DNA of 64,000 nt from JBBRRP01 sp038251425 (GCA_038251425.1 JBBSBI010000006.1:16899-80898); one strand, 5' to 3'. Shown: positions 25,622 to 35,451, counted from the first letter of the stretch. Numbers and translations: made by a program. Notes: generated from the sequence alone by a model not told the origin.

Positions 25622-26605
25622 ATGGATCACGAATGGCCCAATTTCGACGGCATGCCGGATGATGTTCTGCCCCTTGAACGACCCCAAGGTCAGGACCTCG
25701 CGCGGTTTGTTTGGTGGAATGGCGATCTGAAGGAAGCTGACACTCAGAGTGTACACTTCTATGCCAATGCGCTGCACTATGGCACGGCCGTGTTTGAGGG
25801 CATCCGGTGTTATCCTGTGGATGGCGGCGCCGCCCTTTTGCGCTTAGGGGATCATATCGAACGCTTGCTGGCATCCGCCAAGCTGTACGGCATGAAAGTA
25901 CCGTTTGATGCTGAGGCTCTGGCGCGCGGCGCCATCGAAGTCACTCGCAGAAACCAGATCAAAGATGGCTATCTGAGGCCGCTTGCCTACTTTGGGCATG
26001 GGCCGATCGACCTCAAGCCTAAACGCGAATGTCCAGTGCGCGTCTTCATCGCAGTGCGCGAGCTTGGCTCATTCTTGGGCGAGAGTGCGCTTCGCAACGG
26101 CGTGCGCGTCACCATCTCAAGCTGGCGCAAATTCCACCACACCATGTTTCCAACCATGGCAAAAGCAAGCGGCCACTACGCCAATAGCGTGCTAGCCGCC
26201 CATGAAGCGCTCGATAAGGGCTTCGATGACGCCATCATGTTGAATCAAGATGGCACCGTGGCGAGCGCCACCGGCGAGAACGTCTTCTTCGTGAAATCGG
26301 GCGTGCTCTACACGAATGATGAATCCAGCTCGATCATCCCCGGCATCACGCGCGATTGCATTTTAACGATTGCGCGTGAAAACGGCGTATCCGTAACCAT
26401 CCGAGCCTTCACACGCGAGGATCTCATGCGCGCCGATGAGGTGTTCCTCACCGGGACCGCCGCGGAAGTGACTCCCGTCCGCGAACTGGACGGAATCGAG
26501 TATCGAACTGGGCGAAAATCGCTCGGCGCCGTGCTGCAACGCGCTTATCTCCGCGCCGTCACAGGCAAAGACGAAAAGCACGCGGGCTGGCTGACGCGCG
26601 TTTAA
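25622..26605 (+). CDS. ilvE: Branched-chain amino acid aminotransferase
   Basis: About 327 residues of the class IV (D-amino-acid/BCAT) fold. ALHYGTAVFEGIR, the PLP Lys in MAKASGHYANS, and LNQDGTVASATGENVF are all consensus. It interconverts Leu, Ile or Val with their 2-oxo acids using glutamate/2-oxoglutarate. I chose ATG 25622; GTG 25607 in frame adds five residues. No ilv biosynthetic gene is adjacent. Confidence 0.95.
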   Translation: MDHEWPNFDGMPDDVLPLERPQGQDLARFVWWNGDLKEADTQSVHFYANALHYGTAVFEGIRCYPVDGGAALLRLGDHIERLLASAKLYGMKVPFDAEALARGAIEVTRRNQIKDGYLRPLAYFGHGPIDLKPKRECPVRVFIAVRELGSFLGESALRNGVRVTISSWRKFHHTMFPTMAKASGHYANSVLAAHEALDKGFDDAIMLNQDGTVASATGENVFFVKSGVLYTNDESSSIIPGITRDCILTIARENGVSVTIRAFTREDLMRADEVFLTGTAAEVTPVRELDGIEYRTGRKSLGAVLQRAYLRAVTGKDEKHAGWLTRV

Positions 26606-26608
26606 ACG

Positions 26609-27319
26609 CTACTTGGTGGTCAGCGAGGCAACACTTGATTTCGCTTGCTGGTGCCCGGTTTCGATCAACTCAGACCGGTAGAGGATGTTGCCATCTTTTG
26701 CTTTGATCTCCCCGGAAATATCGCGGCCCGTTAGCTCAGAGCTCGACGTCACCACCATGGTTGCCATCTGCTCCCCCACCACCACGCTGTAGTGCTTGGC
26801 TTCACACGCGACCTGCTGAGTCCCGACCAAGCAAGTGCTCTTCTCGGCATCCACCAAGCCTTCGTTCGAATCCGCGGCAAAGACTGTCTGGCCAAGCAGA
26901 GCCTCAAAGTCAGCCGTGCTGGCTGGAAGCTCCGCCTTGCCTGCGATCTTCAGCACCTTCTCCACGGCATCTGTCTTCGCGTTGCGATAGACATTGAGCG
27001 TGATGGGGTGTGAGCCATCGTCCAAGGTGTACGCGATCACAACCACCTTTGGATCTCGCGACAAGACTTCTTCCCTGAGCTCTAGGGGATGCTCGCGGAA
27101 AGTACCTGTGAAGCGCTGCACGAAGTAGTCCCCCACGTGGCGCTCCAACCGGCCATCGCCGATTGTGCGTGCCTCCGCCTTAGCGACAAGCGCTTTCGGA
27201 GCTTTAGACGCTAACGTTTTGCCCGTATGAGGGGCCTCCGCTCCTGGCGTGTGTTGGAGCAAACTGCAGCCCGAAAGAAGCCAGCCCAGGGTCGTCAGCG
27301 CGATGATCTTGTGCGTCAT
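26609..27319 (-). CDS. Hypothetical lipoprotein
   Basis: 236 residues with a clear lipoprotein signal (LGWLLSGC). The mature part is predicted mixed alpha/beta with no family I recognise. Two Cys (STCLVGTQQVACEAKHY) could form a disulphide. It converges with ilvE (3 bases between stops) and its start faces the AsmA-GT51 gene 89 bases away, a likely bidirectional promoter region. Confidence 0.75.
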   Translation of the reverse strand: MTHKIIALTTLGWLLSGCSLLQHTPGAEAPHTGKTLASKAPKALVAKAEARTIGDGRLERHVGDYFVQRFTGTFREHPLELREEVLSRDPKVVVIAYTLDDGSHPITLNVYRNAKTDAVEKVLKIAGKAELPASTADFEALLGQTVFAADSNEGLVDAEKSTCLVGTQQVACEAKHYSVVVGEQMATMVVTSSSELTGRDISGEIKAKDGNILYRSELIETGHQQAKSSVASLTTK

Positions 27320-27408
27320 CCTCCAGCATTAGCCACAGCCATCGCTGTTTGGACAAGTTTTCCCCATACCGCTTCCGAGACCAGCGCGAATCAAGGTAGG
27401 TTCCCGGC

Positions 27409-29688
27409 ATGGTGGCCTACCGGCTGGCCCAAATCCTCCGCCGCCGTTGGCTATTAGCGGCGAGTCTCGTGTTGTTAGTGCTGCTCGGTGTCGGAGCGCT
27501 CGTTTCGGGGCCGCTCGCGCTTCACTTCCTGAAGCGGCGCGCACTAGCCCACGGCCTCGACCTCTCAGCGTCCAGCGCAAAAGTGGGTTTTATTTCGCTC
27601 ACGCTGACCGATGTTCGGCTGCGACGCACACAACCCACCCTCGACGCGCAATTGGATGAAGTCGAGCTCACGCTCAATCTCAGCGGTAAGCTAGAAGCCG
27701 TCCGAATTTCGAACGGGACCCTCCTCGCGCGTTCTGAGCTTTCTGCCTGGCAGCGCCTCTTCGTCACCAGTTCACCGCCGGAACGCACCGCTTCTGGAAA
27801 CAAGCTTGGCCATCCAACGTTATCGCTCCGCAACCTCAAGCTGCGTTGGCAGCCCGCGGACGACAGCTACTTAGAGCTGACGGCCCTGAGTCTTGAGCAG
27901 CCGCTGCCAGGGAAATACGCAATCTTCAGCCAGAGCGCGACGCTGGCGAACGGTGCCCTGAACGCCCAACTGACGGAATTGCACGCAGACGTGGACCTTG
28001 CCGAAGGCACTCGACGCCTCAGCCATCTCAACATCGAGACCCTCAGTGCCCAATTCGCGAGCGCGGCCAAAACAGCAATCCCACCCAGCACCGCGGCGCC
28101 AATCCCACCCAGCACCGCGCCGGGCACCTCGCCGAACACATCTGAGAAAGCGGCACTCAGTCGCGCACTCCGCTCCCATCTAGATGCGCTGTTAACCCGC
28201 ACGACTCCGTTTCTCTCGCAGAATTTTACGTTCAAACTTGAGCAGTTCACGCTCGGTGTGAAACTCGGTGCGCAGAGTTTCAGTGTGGGTCCGGAAAGAG
28301 TCACGGCAACACGCGAGCCGACACGCCTCAAGCTTCAAGCTGAACCCAAAATAGGTTCACTCCCGGGAAGCACTCCACTCAGCCTAGCGCTCACGTTTCC
28401 GTTCAATCGTGCGGAGCCTCTCGAAATATCACTCGTGGGCGGACCGGTCACCTTGCGCGAATTGGGCATAAAATCTGGGGATCTCGGGCTCGAACACCCG
28501 GAGCTTGGCACCCTAGAAGCCTCCACCAAGATCTTCCTGGGCGCGGATGGTGCGCGAGTATCTTTCTCTGGCGGCGGCTCCCTCACTCATCTTTCACTCC
28601 GGCACCCCAAGCTCTCTGCGGATCCTATCCAGAACTTGCAACTCGGCGTGAAGGCGCGTGGCGAATGGGATGCAACCACGGGCTTACTCACACTGACAGA
28701 TTCAGAGTTGACGCTCGGCGAGGTGCACATCGTTGCCAAAGGGACCCTCGAAAACACGTCGAAGCGCGGTGCGATTCACGGCACGCTGGAAGTTCCACTT
28801 GCCTCCTGCCAAGCGGCCAAGAATTCTCTGCCGAAGGGGCTCTTTCCGTTGCTTTCGGAGGTGGCACTTTCGGGCACGTTCGCGTTTTCTGCGCAAGTGG
28901 ATGCCGATTCCGACGCTCCTTCGAAGACGCTCGTCTCTTGGGTCTTGAACAATGAGTGCCATGTGGATTCGATCACGTCCGAGCTCAACCCGGATCGATT
29001 CGCCCAGCCCTTCACACTTCAGGTAGTGGGCAGCCGAAAAGAAGCTCTTTTCCTCGAAACGGGTCCCGGCGCTGCGAGCTGGACTCCGGCGGATCAAATA
29101 GCTCCCGCGGTGATCGCCGCCGTGCTGGTGAGCGAAGACGGGAATTTCTATGGGCACCATGGCTTTGACTTCCGTGCTCTGCAAATGGCTGTGAAGGATA
29201 ACCTCAACGCTGGCAAGTTCTTGCGGGGCGGCAGCACCGTCTCCATGCAGCTCGCCAAGAACCTGTATCTCAAGCGCGAGAAGACGCTCACACGCAAGCT
29301 CCAAGAGGCCTTCTTCACCGTCTTGCTGGAGCAGGAGCTCAGCAAAGAACAGATCATGACGCTCTATCTGAATGTGATTGAGTATGGGCCCGATATCTAT
29401 GGCCTCCGCCAAGCCGCACAGTACTATTTTGCCACTGAGCCCTCGAAGCTCTCGCTCGCCCAAGCCTTCTTCTTGGTCTCCATCCTTCCCAACCCCAAAG
29501 AACCCCACTTCACGGCGGACGGCCTACTCAAGCCACGCTGGAACGCGTACCTCAATACTTTGTTGCGCATTGCGCACGAAAGGAAGCGCATTTCTGACGC
29601 TGAACTGAGACTTGGGCTCGCTGAAGAGCTGCATTTTGGCGAAGCTTCCACGCTCCCGAGAATCGGCACCCAGGCCCCAGCTCCCTGA
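27409..29688 (+). CDS. AsmA-like domain fused to GT51 peptidoglycan glycosyltransferase
   Basis: 759 residues. One N-terminal membrane anchor (residues ~14-36) is followed by ~500 residues of beta-rich AsmA/DUF748-like repeats (LSASSAKVGFISLTLTDVRL, LTLTDSELTLGEVHIVAKG). Residues ~558-720 are glycosyltransferase family 51: VSEDGNFYGHHGFD with catalytic E576, RGGSTVSMQLAKNLYL, and TLYLNVIEYGPDIYG with E658. It lacks a transpeptidase domain, so it polymerises lipid II glycan only. The C-terminal location of GT51 after an AsmA-like region is unlike E. coli MtgA or PBP1 but is known in some delta-proteobacterial lineages (recollection). A small internal repeat (IPPSTAA-PIPPSTA) lies near residue 225. 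Confidence 0.9.
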   Translation: MVAYRLAQILRRRWLLAASLVLLVLLGVGALVSGPLALHFLKRRALAHGLDLSASSAKVGFISLTLTDVRLRRTQPTLDAQLDEVELTLNLSGKLEAVRISNGTLLARSELSAWQRLFVTSSPPERTASGNKLGHPTLSLRNLKLRWQPADDSYLELTALSLEQPLPGKYAIFSQSATLANGALNAQLTELHADVDLAEGTRRLSHLNIETLSAQFASAAKTAIPPSTAAPIPPSTAPGTSPNTSEKAALSRALRSHLDALLTRTTPFLSQNFTFKLEQFTLGVKLGAQSFSVGPERVTATREPTRLKLQAEPKIGSLPGSTPLSLALTFPFNRAEPLEISLVGGPVTLRELGIKSGDLGLEHPELGTLEASTKIFLGADGARVSFSGGGSLTHLSLRHPKLSADPIQNLQLGVKARGEWDATTGLLTLTDSELTLGEVHIVAKGTLENTSKRGAIHGTLEVPLASCQAAKNSLPKGLFPLLSEVALSGTFAFSAQVDADSDAPSKTLVSWVLNNECHVDSITSELNPDRFAQPFTLQVVGSRKEALFLETGPGAASWTPADQIAPAVIAAVLVSEDGNFYGHHGFDFRALQMAVKDNLNAGKFLRGGSTVSMQLAKNLYLKREKTLTRKLQEAFFTVLLEQELSKEQIMTLYLNVIEYGPDIYGLRQAAQYYFATEPSKLSLAQAFFLVSILPNPKEPHFTADGLLKPRWNAYLNTLLRIAHERKRISDAELRLGLAEELHFGEASTLPRIGTQAPAP

Positions 29689-29690
29689 GC

Positions 29691-30152
29691 TTAAGTGCCT
29701 TTTCGAAGCGCCGCAAAGAAGCCCGTTAGCTGAGCACTCGCTTCTGCGCCAAGCACACCGGAAGTCACCTGCACCCGGTGATTGAGCCGGGGATCGCGAC
29801 CCAATGTGAACAGCGATTCCATGGCGCCCGCCTTCGGATCTCGCGCTGCATACACCACACGCGACACTCGCGCGTTCACGATAGCGCCCGCGCACATCGG
29901 ACAAGGCTCCAACGTGGCATAAAGCGTGGAGCCGCCCAGGTGCCAAGCGCCCTGAGCCTTCGCCGCCGCGCGCAACGCTTGAACTTCAGCATGCGCCGTT
30001 GGATCTGCCTGAGATTCACGTTCGTTGTGGCCGCGACCGATCTCACATCCTGATGCATCGATCAGGATCGCACCCACTGGAATGTCGGCGTGTACGGGAG
30101 CCTTCGCTGCTTCTTCGAGCGCCAGGCGCATCCAGGCTTCATCGCTGTTCAC
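29691..30152 (-). CDS. tadA: tRNA-specific adenosine deaminase
   Basis: 153 residues with the deaminase zinc site H54-A-E56 (THAEVQAL) and C84/C87 (LEPCPMCAGA). TadA converts A34 to inosine in tRNA-Arg(ACG). RDPKAGAMESLF and the C-terminal LRKGT agree with the family. Length is typical. Convergent with the AsmA-GT51 gene (2 bases between stops). Confidence 0.95.
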   Translation of the reverse strand: MNSDEAWMRLALEEAAKAPVHADIPVGAILIDASGCEIGRGHNERESQADPTAHAEVQALRAAAKAQGAWHLGGSTLYATLEPCPMCAGAIVNARVSRVVYAARDPKAGAMESLFTLGRDPRLNHRVQVTSGVLGAEASAQLTGFFAALRKGT

Positions 30153-30235
30153 CCGAGACTTCTACACGCTCCCAGGAATTCTGGCTAAAGTTCACGCTTT
30201 TTTGGGCTCAGGATCACTGATAGCGTGCGAGCATC

Positions 30236-30667
30236 GTGTTAAAGGGAATCAGTCCTCTCCTAAGCCCCGAACTCCTCAGCACTCTGTACATGATGGGGCA
30301 CGGTGATGAGATCATTCTGGCAGATGCCCATTTTCCTGGGAACTCCGTGAATCCGCGCACGCTCCGCGCCGATGGGCTGCGTGTTCCTGCGCTCTTGGAC
30401 GCCATCTTGCCGCTGTTTGAACTGGATGCCTACGTGTCCGATCCACTCGTGATGATGGCTCCCGTGCCCGGAGATACGCTCGACCCCCAGGTTGAAGAAA
30501 GCTTTCTTGTCCCGATCCGTCGCCACGCACCCAAGGCGCCCAGCATCGTGCGCATTGATCGCTTTGCTTTTTATGAGCGCGCCAAGCTGGCGTTTGCGAT
30601 CGTCATGACAGGCGAGACGGCTAAGTACGGCAACATTATCCTGAAGAAGGGCGTGACGGCGGTCTAA
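30236..30667 (+). CDS. fucU: Fucose mutarotase / RbsD-FucU family
   Basis: 143 residues from GTG 30236. MLKGISPLLSPELLSTLYMM and MGHGDEIILADAHFPG are the FucU/RbsD opening motifs with the catalytic His. ERAKLAFAIVMTGETAKYGN is the family C-terminus. FucU interconverts alpha and beta anomers of L-fucose. Given the rhamnosidase elsewhere in the window it may serve deoxyhexose use, but no fucose catabolic genes are adjacent. Confidence 0.93.
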   Translation: MLKGISPLLSPELLSTLYMMGHGDEIILADAHFPGNSVNPRTLRADGLRVPALLDAILPLFELDAYVSDPLVMMAPVPGDTLDPQVEESFLVPIRRHAPKAPSIVRIDRFAFYERAKLAFAIVMTGETAKYGNIILKKGVTAV

Positions 30668-30703
30668 GCGAGCGCACGCAGCCGCTCGAAACACGGGAGC
30701 GTG

Positions 30704-31696
30704 TCAACGGACCAGCACGGGTTCAGCGGTGAGAAAAGCCAAGCCTTTCTCAACATAAGCGGACTCACCCACAAACATGGGGCACGCACGGCCACCCTCT
30801 GCCAGAAATTGAAGGAGCTCATGCGGGACGCCAGCGGCATCCTGCAACCGCAGCTCTTTGCCATCAAATCCCTGAAAAATCGGCGTCTCCAGGGTGAGTA
30901 GCCTAAAATCTGACCCGTTGAAATCGGGATGCAGCGACACGCTCGGGACGCTATCCGCATCCCTCGGATAATCTAAACTGAAAGGCAGCCAGCGGTACAA
31001 AGCGACCTCCAAGCCATTCATGCTGGTTGCAATCTCAGGTTCTCGATTAAGCTCATCAACGACCTGCACGGCCGCCTGGATGGCTGAGATCATTTGTTCA
31101 AGCGCTCGAACATCCAGTGTCCCTTGGGCGAGCGGCCCTACTTCTAACGTGAGCTGACGCCGAGCCAGCGACGCGGTGGTGCCTGGGAAGCCAGCGCTTG
31201 GCCCGTCACTCACGATGCGCGCATTCGGGACACGTTCGGCCAAGCGCGAGCAAAAATGAAGCGTCCAAGGATCTTCGTCGCCCACGATGAGCGACATTCC
31301 CATGTTGGCAGTGGTGGTGTGCAGATCGATCAAAAACGGAACAGGCTCGGAAAGCGCACCTATATCGCTGCGTAAGCTCAGCGCACGACCCATCTCATAT
31401 TCGCGAGTGCCCGCAACGCGTGCTTGAATTTGAGTCTCAGTGAGCGGCGCCCCGTACTCGTAAAAGAAGCAGCGATTCAAGTCTCGATCGAGATAACGCA
31501 CGTTTCTTTGAATGGCACGCGGGTTCCCATAGAAGCCCTCCACCACCTCAACTGAACCGCACTGAAATTGTTCAGGCTGATTGCGCACGTGCTGGACCGC
31601 GTGCACGCCGGTGCGTTCATTGCCGTGAATTCCCCCCAAAACAACAACACGTCGAAGTGCGCTCGGCTCACGCCGCCGTTCGTCCAACTGGCCCAT
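30704..31696 (-). CDS. Aspartoacylase / succinylglutamate desuccinylase-family zinc hydrolase
   Basis: 330 residues. LGGIHGNERTG supplies zinc ligands H24 and E27, NPRAIQRNVRYLDRDLNR the substrate Arg and Asn, and DLHTTTANMGMSL the third ligand H126. TLEVGPLAQG carries the catalytic Glu. The signature fits aspartoacylase (N-acetylaspartate deacetylase) better than AstE. It may act on other N-acyl amino acids. Divergent from none of its neighbours in function; it lies 84 bases downstream of the PhzF gene on the same strand. Confidence 0.88.
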   Translation of the reverse strand: MGQLDERRREPSALRRVVVLGGIHGNERTGVHAVQHVRNQPEQFQCGSVEVVEGFYGNPRAIQRNVRYLDRDLNRCFFYEYGAPLTETQIQARVAGTREYEMGRALSLRSDIGALSEPVPFLIDLHTTTANMGMSLIVGDEDPWTLHFCSRLAERVPNARIVSDGPSAGFPGTTASLARRQLTLEVGPLAQGTLDVRALEQMISAIQAAVQVVDELNREPEIATSMNGLEVALYRWLPFSLDYPRDADSVPSVSLHPDFNGSDFRLLTLETPIFQGFDGKELRLQDAAGVPHELLQFLAEGGRACPMFVGESAYVEKGLAFLTAEPVLVR

Positions 31697-31780
31697 ACTG
31701 CCGTGGTAGCACCAAAATTCGCGCCGCGTAACTGAACGCTCCGACAGGAAAGCTCGCGCGTTCGGCCAGAAGCTTGAGGA

Positions 31781-32623
31781 CTAAATTCGAAATTCACCAC
31801 GCGCGACGATTTGAACGCCACCGCCGACTTCAACTTGTTCGATCCGCTGCCCCTGCCCACTAACCTTCGCGAATAGCTCCGAGGGCCGCTGAATTTCCGC
31901 CCCTTGCTCAATTCTCAGTACCTCGCCGAACGGCCACTTACCATACCGTGCCAGGTGGACTGCTAGCGGCCCAGCAGCTGAGCCAGTTGCCGGATCTTCG
32001 GGCACGCCAGAAGCCGGCGCAAAGACTCGGGTTTTCGCGCTCAGATCCGTGATCGAAAACACGCTCACCGTGGCCTTGGTCAAGCGCTCAAGCTCGTGCA
32101 AGTTCGGTGTGAGCCCTGCCACCATCTCACTGCTTGCGACGTGAACCAAGAGGTGCTGTGGCCCGTTGTCGTAGAGCTCCACGGGCAACTCACTCTGCGT
32201 CAGCCCGAGCACTTTCAGCAGCTCTGCGCTCTCCGCGTAGGGCGCCCAGGTGGGCACCGGCTGCAGCATCCAACCAAACACAGCGCGCGGCCCCTCACGC
32301 AGGATGCGTACTGGAATGGGCCCATGTTTCAATTCCAGTTGGATGACTTCAACCTCAATGCCGTTCGCCAAGACCAACGCGGTGCCCAACACGGGATGGC
32401 CTGCGAAGGGCAGCTCCGTGCGCGGTGTAAAAATGCGCACCTTCGCGTGTCCGCCTTTTTCTGCTGGAAAGACAAACGTGGTCTCCGACAGATTGAGCTC
32501 ACGCGCGAACGCCTGCTGCCGTTCATCGCTCATGCCGCGCGCATCGGTGAACACCGCGAGCGGATTGCCCTTCAGTTTTTGCTCTGTAAAAACATCACAA
32601 ATCACGTAGCGGTAAGTCTGCAT
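31781..32623 (-). CDS. PhzF-family isomerase/epimerase-like protein
   Basis: 280 residues with the PhzF two-domain fold: KLKGNPLAVF at the start, E47 in LNLSETTFV (the equivalent of catalytic E45), ELPFAGHPVLGTA, and FAPASGVPEDPATGSA in the second half. PhzF isomerises 2,3-dihydro-3-hydroxyanthranilate in phenazine synthesis, but most relatives are of unknown function and no phenazine genes are present. The catalytic residue is intact. Divergent from ybaK. Confidence 0.92.
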   Translation of the reverse strand: MQTYRYVICDVFTEQKLKGNPLAVFTDARGMSDERQQAFARELNLSETTFVFPAEKGGHAKVRIFTPRTELPFAGHPVLGTALVLANGIEVEVIQLELKHGPIPVRILREGPRAVFGWMLQPVPTWAPYAESAELLKVLGLTQSELPVELYDNGPQHLLVHVASSEMVAGLTPNLHELERLTKATVSVFSITDLSAKTRVFAPASGVPEDPATGSAAGPLAVHLARYGKWPFGEVLRIEQGAEIQRPSELFAKVSGQGQRIEQVEVGGGVQIVARGEFRI

Positions 32624-32681
32624 AGGATGATCCGGCGGGAGCTTGCCTCCCTACCCCGGATGCCTCAACACTTTTCTCTCG

Positions 32682-33170
32682 ATGGCCAAGCCCCCGAACC
32701 CCTCAACGCCTGCCACACGGCTCCTGAAGTCCAAAGGCATCACCTTTAAAGAGACCCCTTACGACTACGTGGAGAAGGGCGGCACCGCGCGCGCTTCGGC
32801 CTGCCTGGGAGTTCCGCATCATGCGGTGATCAAGACATTGGTCATGGAGGATCACGACAAGAATCCTCTGATCGTTCTCATGCACGGGGATTGCCAAGTT
32901 TCCACCAAACAGCTCGCACGGCAGCTGGGCGTACGCGCAGTCGCACCCTGCTCACCGGAAACGGCCCATCGCCATACAGGATATTTTATCGGTGGCACAT
33001 CCCCGCTCGGTACCCGAAAGGCGCTGCCGGTTTACGTCGAGGCTTCTATTCTGACCCTGGAAACGCTCTATATTAACGGCGGCAGCCGTGGCTTCCTACT
33101 CAATCTTTCGCCGCTCGATTTGGGCCGCGCGCTTCACATGACGCCCGTCGATGTCGCGATTTCAGAATAG
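32682..33170 (+). CDS. ybaK: YbaK-type Cys-tRNA(Pro) deacylase
   Basis: 162 residues from ATG 32682; the longer frame adds 13 unlikely residues. TPATRLLKSKGITFKETPYDY opens the YbaK/EbsC fold, the VIKTLVME strand supplies the conserved Lys, and GYFIGGTSPLGTRKALPVYVE is the family signature. It hydrolyses mischarged Cys-tRNA(Pro) in trans. Length is typical. Convergent with the hybrid kinase, 2 bases apart. Confidence 0.93.
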   Translation: MAKPPNPSTPATRLLKSKGITFKETPYDYVEKGGTARASACLGVPHHAVIKTLVMEDHDKNPLIVLMHGDCQVSTKQLARQLGVRAVAPCSPETAHRHTGYFIGGTSPLGTRKALPVYVEASILTLETLYINGGSRGFLLNLSPLDLGRALHMTPVDVAISE

Positions 33171-33172
33171 TC

Positions 33173-35374
33173 TCAAGCGTCGAGCGAAGGCACGCTCTCG
33201 CGCCGCACGGAGTCCGTGCTGACGCTCAGATCTGCTTGCACGCGTGCTAAGAGCGCGTCCAAATCTGCGCGTTGAAAGGGCTTTCGGAGCACGGGCTGCG
33301 CCGTTCGAACCAGGAAATCATGGGCGGAATCGCTGAATGCACCACCCGTCACGAACACCATCTGACGTTGGAGCCTGCTGTCGATATCTCCGAGAATTTC
33401 GTACAGCTCCATGCCGCTCAAGTTGGGCATCATCAGATCACAGAGGATCACGTCGAACGTCTCGCGGCCAAGGATCTCGAGAGCTTCCCGCCCGCTCGAC
33501 GCCGTCTGCACTGTGTGCGTATCGCGGAGGATCCTCGTGAGCGAGCGCATCACGTACATGTCATCGTCCACAATCAACACCCGCAAGCCAATCACCGCTG
33601 CAATTGCCTGGCCGTGTGCCAGCAGGGCCTCGGGCACACTCCCGATCGGCAGCCGCACCTCGAACGTGGTGCCGACACCCACTTCGCTCTCAACCCCGAT
33701 TTCGCCGCCCATATCCGCTACGATCTGATGGCAAATGGCGAGCCCGAGCCCCGAGCCTTCACCGAGCTCCTTGCTGGTGAAAAAAGGCTCGAAGATGCGG
33801 CGCCTGATTTCATGGGGAATGCCCCGGCCGGTATCCGTCACTCGAATGGTGACGCGACCATTCGAATCCAGCTCTGAACTCACGCGCACTTCATTTTCTT
33901 CGGCGCGACCCACTGGAATCGCATGCGCAGCATTGCACATCAGATTCACCACTACCTGAGAAAGCTTCCCAACCGTTCCGGCGACGTGCGGCACGTCCTT
34001 CAAATCCAACACCAAGCGTGCTCGATGCCGCACTTCGTTACGTGTCATGCGAACCGAAGACTCAATCACATCATTCACAGAAATCATTCCGCCCTGCTCG
34101 CGGCCTTCCCGGCCGAGCGCATCCAGATCGCGCACCACATCGCGCACGCGTTGGCCGCCCAATAAGGCATCCCTGAGAGGCTCCAACAGTGATTCAACTC
34201 GCGAACCCAACGCGCCAGACGGTTCAGCATCTCGAACATTTTCGAGGCGCTTGATCACCGTTTCTACGTTGGCGAGGGTATACATGAGCGGATTGTTGAT
34301 CTCGTGGGCCACACCGGCGGCAAGTGTTCCGAGGGCGGCCATGCGCTCACCGATGGCAAGCTGATTTTGAACTCGCTTCTTTTTGGATACATCCCGGTAG
34401 TGCCAAAGGTGCCCGGCAATGCGCCCGTCCATGTGCACAGGCCGATAATCCAGCTCCAAGCTGCGGCCATCGCTCAAGATCATTTCGTCGCCACTCACGG
34501 GCTGCCCTAGCAGTAACACCTCGCGCACTCGAACCAGAAATTTCTCGGGATCGGCGAAATGCTTGGCGTATTCCAACGTCCCCGTCTCACTGTCGGCGCC
34601 GAGCAGACGCGCGGGCTCTAAAGTGCCAAAAAGTTCGCAAAACGCCTGATTGATATACACAATCGTGCGTTGCTCATCTTCAAACAGGATGGCGGAATCC
34701 AAGGAATGCATCAGCGTTTTCAGGCGCGAGGTCGTGTGCTGCAGTTCCTCCTCCATCAGCTGTCGACGCTCTTGCTGACGTGCTGCCTGGATCAGCAGTG
34801 TCATCTGGTGCGCCGCTTCCTGCAGCGTCTCCTGCTCTTCCAGCGTAAACCGACAGGGAACCGCCGAGATCAAACTGAGCACACCCAACAGATCGTCCGA
34901 ATGCCGGACAGGCACCTCAAGGATAGCCCGCGCCCCAGCCGCTTCGCAGACCTTGCGGATCGGCTTCATGCGTTCATCTTCGCGCACATCGACCACACAG
35001 ACGGGAGCGCCGGAACGCAAAGCTCGCAGATATTCGAGGGCTTCCGAAAGATCGGCGCTTGTGTTCGGGGAATCGACTGGGCTCGCGAACGCAGCGGAGA
35101 ACACCAGCGTCAGCTGACCTTGGTCTCCGATCACCCCGTAGGCTGCGCGATACTCTGGAAATTCCTGCGCCAGAGTCTGCACTGCTTCTTCAATCAATTG
35201 GTCCGGCGAGAGCTTTGCCGTGAAGCAAGCGGCGATCTGCCGCAGCAGACGCACCCGAGTTTCAAGAGCGCGCAGGCGCGGCGCAAGAACAGGCCCCTCC
35301 ACGACGCGTGCAGCAAGCAGCGATTTTTCGCTGTCTCGGAACTGATTGGGAGGGGCCGTTTTCAAGGTGGGCAA
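33173..35374 (-). CDS. Hybrid sensor histidine kinase (GAF-PAS-HisKA-HATPase-REC)
   Basis: 733 residues, soluble (no membrane segment). A GAF-like domain (~45-195), coiled linker, and PAS (~212-330) precede HisKA with H357 in GVAHEINNPL. The HATPase shows N477/N481 (VVNLMCNAAHAI), DTGRGIP (514-520) and SGLGLAI. A C-terminal receiver has D603-D605, phospho-acceptor D646 (ILCDLMMPN) and K698. All catalytic positions are intact, so phosphotransfer H357 to D646 is expected, probably onward to an HPt protein. No partner regulator is adjacent. The GAF and PAS ligands are unknown. Confidence 0.95.
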   Translation of the reverse strand: MPTLKTAPPNQFRDSEKSLLAARVVEGPVLAPRLRALETRVRLLRQIAACFTAKLSPDQLIEEAVQTLAQEFPEYRAAYGVIGDQGQLTLVFSAAFASPVDSPNTSADLSEALEYLRALRSGAPVCVVDVREDERMKPIRKVCEAAGARAILEVPVRHSDDLLGVLSLISAVPCRFTLEEQETLQEAAHQMTLLIQAARQQERRQLMEEELQHTTSRLKTLMHSLDSAILFEDEQRTIVYINQAFCELFGTLEPARLLGADSETGTLEYAKHFADPEKFLVRVREVLLLGQPVSGDEMILSDGRSLELDYRPVHMDGRIAGHLWHYRDVSKKKRVQNQLAIGERMAALGTLAAGVAHEINNPLMYTLANVETVIKRLENVRDAEPSGALGSRVESLLEPLRDALLGGQRVRDVVRDLDALGREGREQGGMISVNDVIESSVRMTRNEVRHRARLVLDLKDVPHVAGTVGKLSQVVVNLMCNAAHAIPVGRAEENEVRVSSELDSNGRVTIRVTDTGRGIPHEIRRRIFEPFFTSKELGEGSGLGLAICHQIVADMGGEIGVESEVGVGTTFEVRLPIGSVPEALLAHGQAIAAVIGLRVLIVDDDMYVMRSLTRILRDTHTVQTASSGREALEILGRETFDVILCDLMMPNLSGMELYEILGDIDSRLQRQMVFVTGGAFSDSAHDFLVRTAQPVLRKPFQRADLDALLARVQADLSVSTDSVRRESVPSLDA

Positions 35375-35451
35375 GGTGCTAGAACGGCCATTCGGAGCTC
35401 AGGTTTAAGGCGAGCTTCAGGGGTACAGCGACCTACCTGAACGTCCGCGCC

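Noticed and set aside
28702..29508. 268-codon minus-strand frame
   Set aside because: Antisense of the conserved GT51 domain; no matching family.
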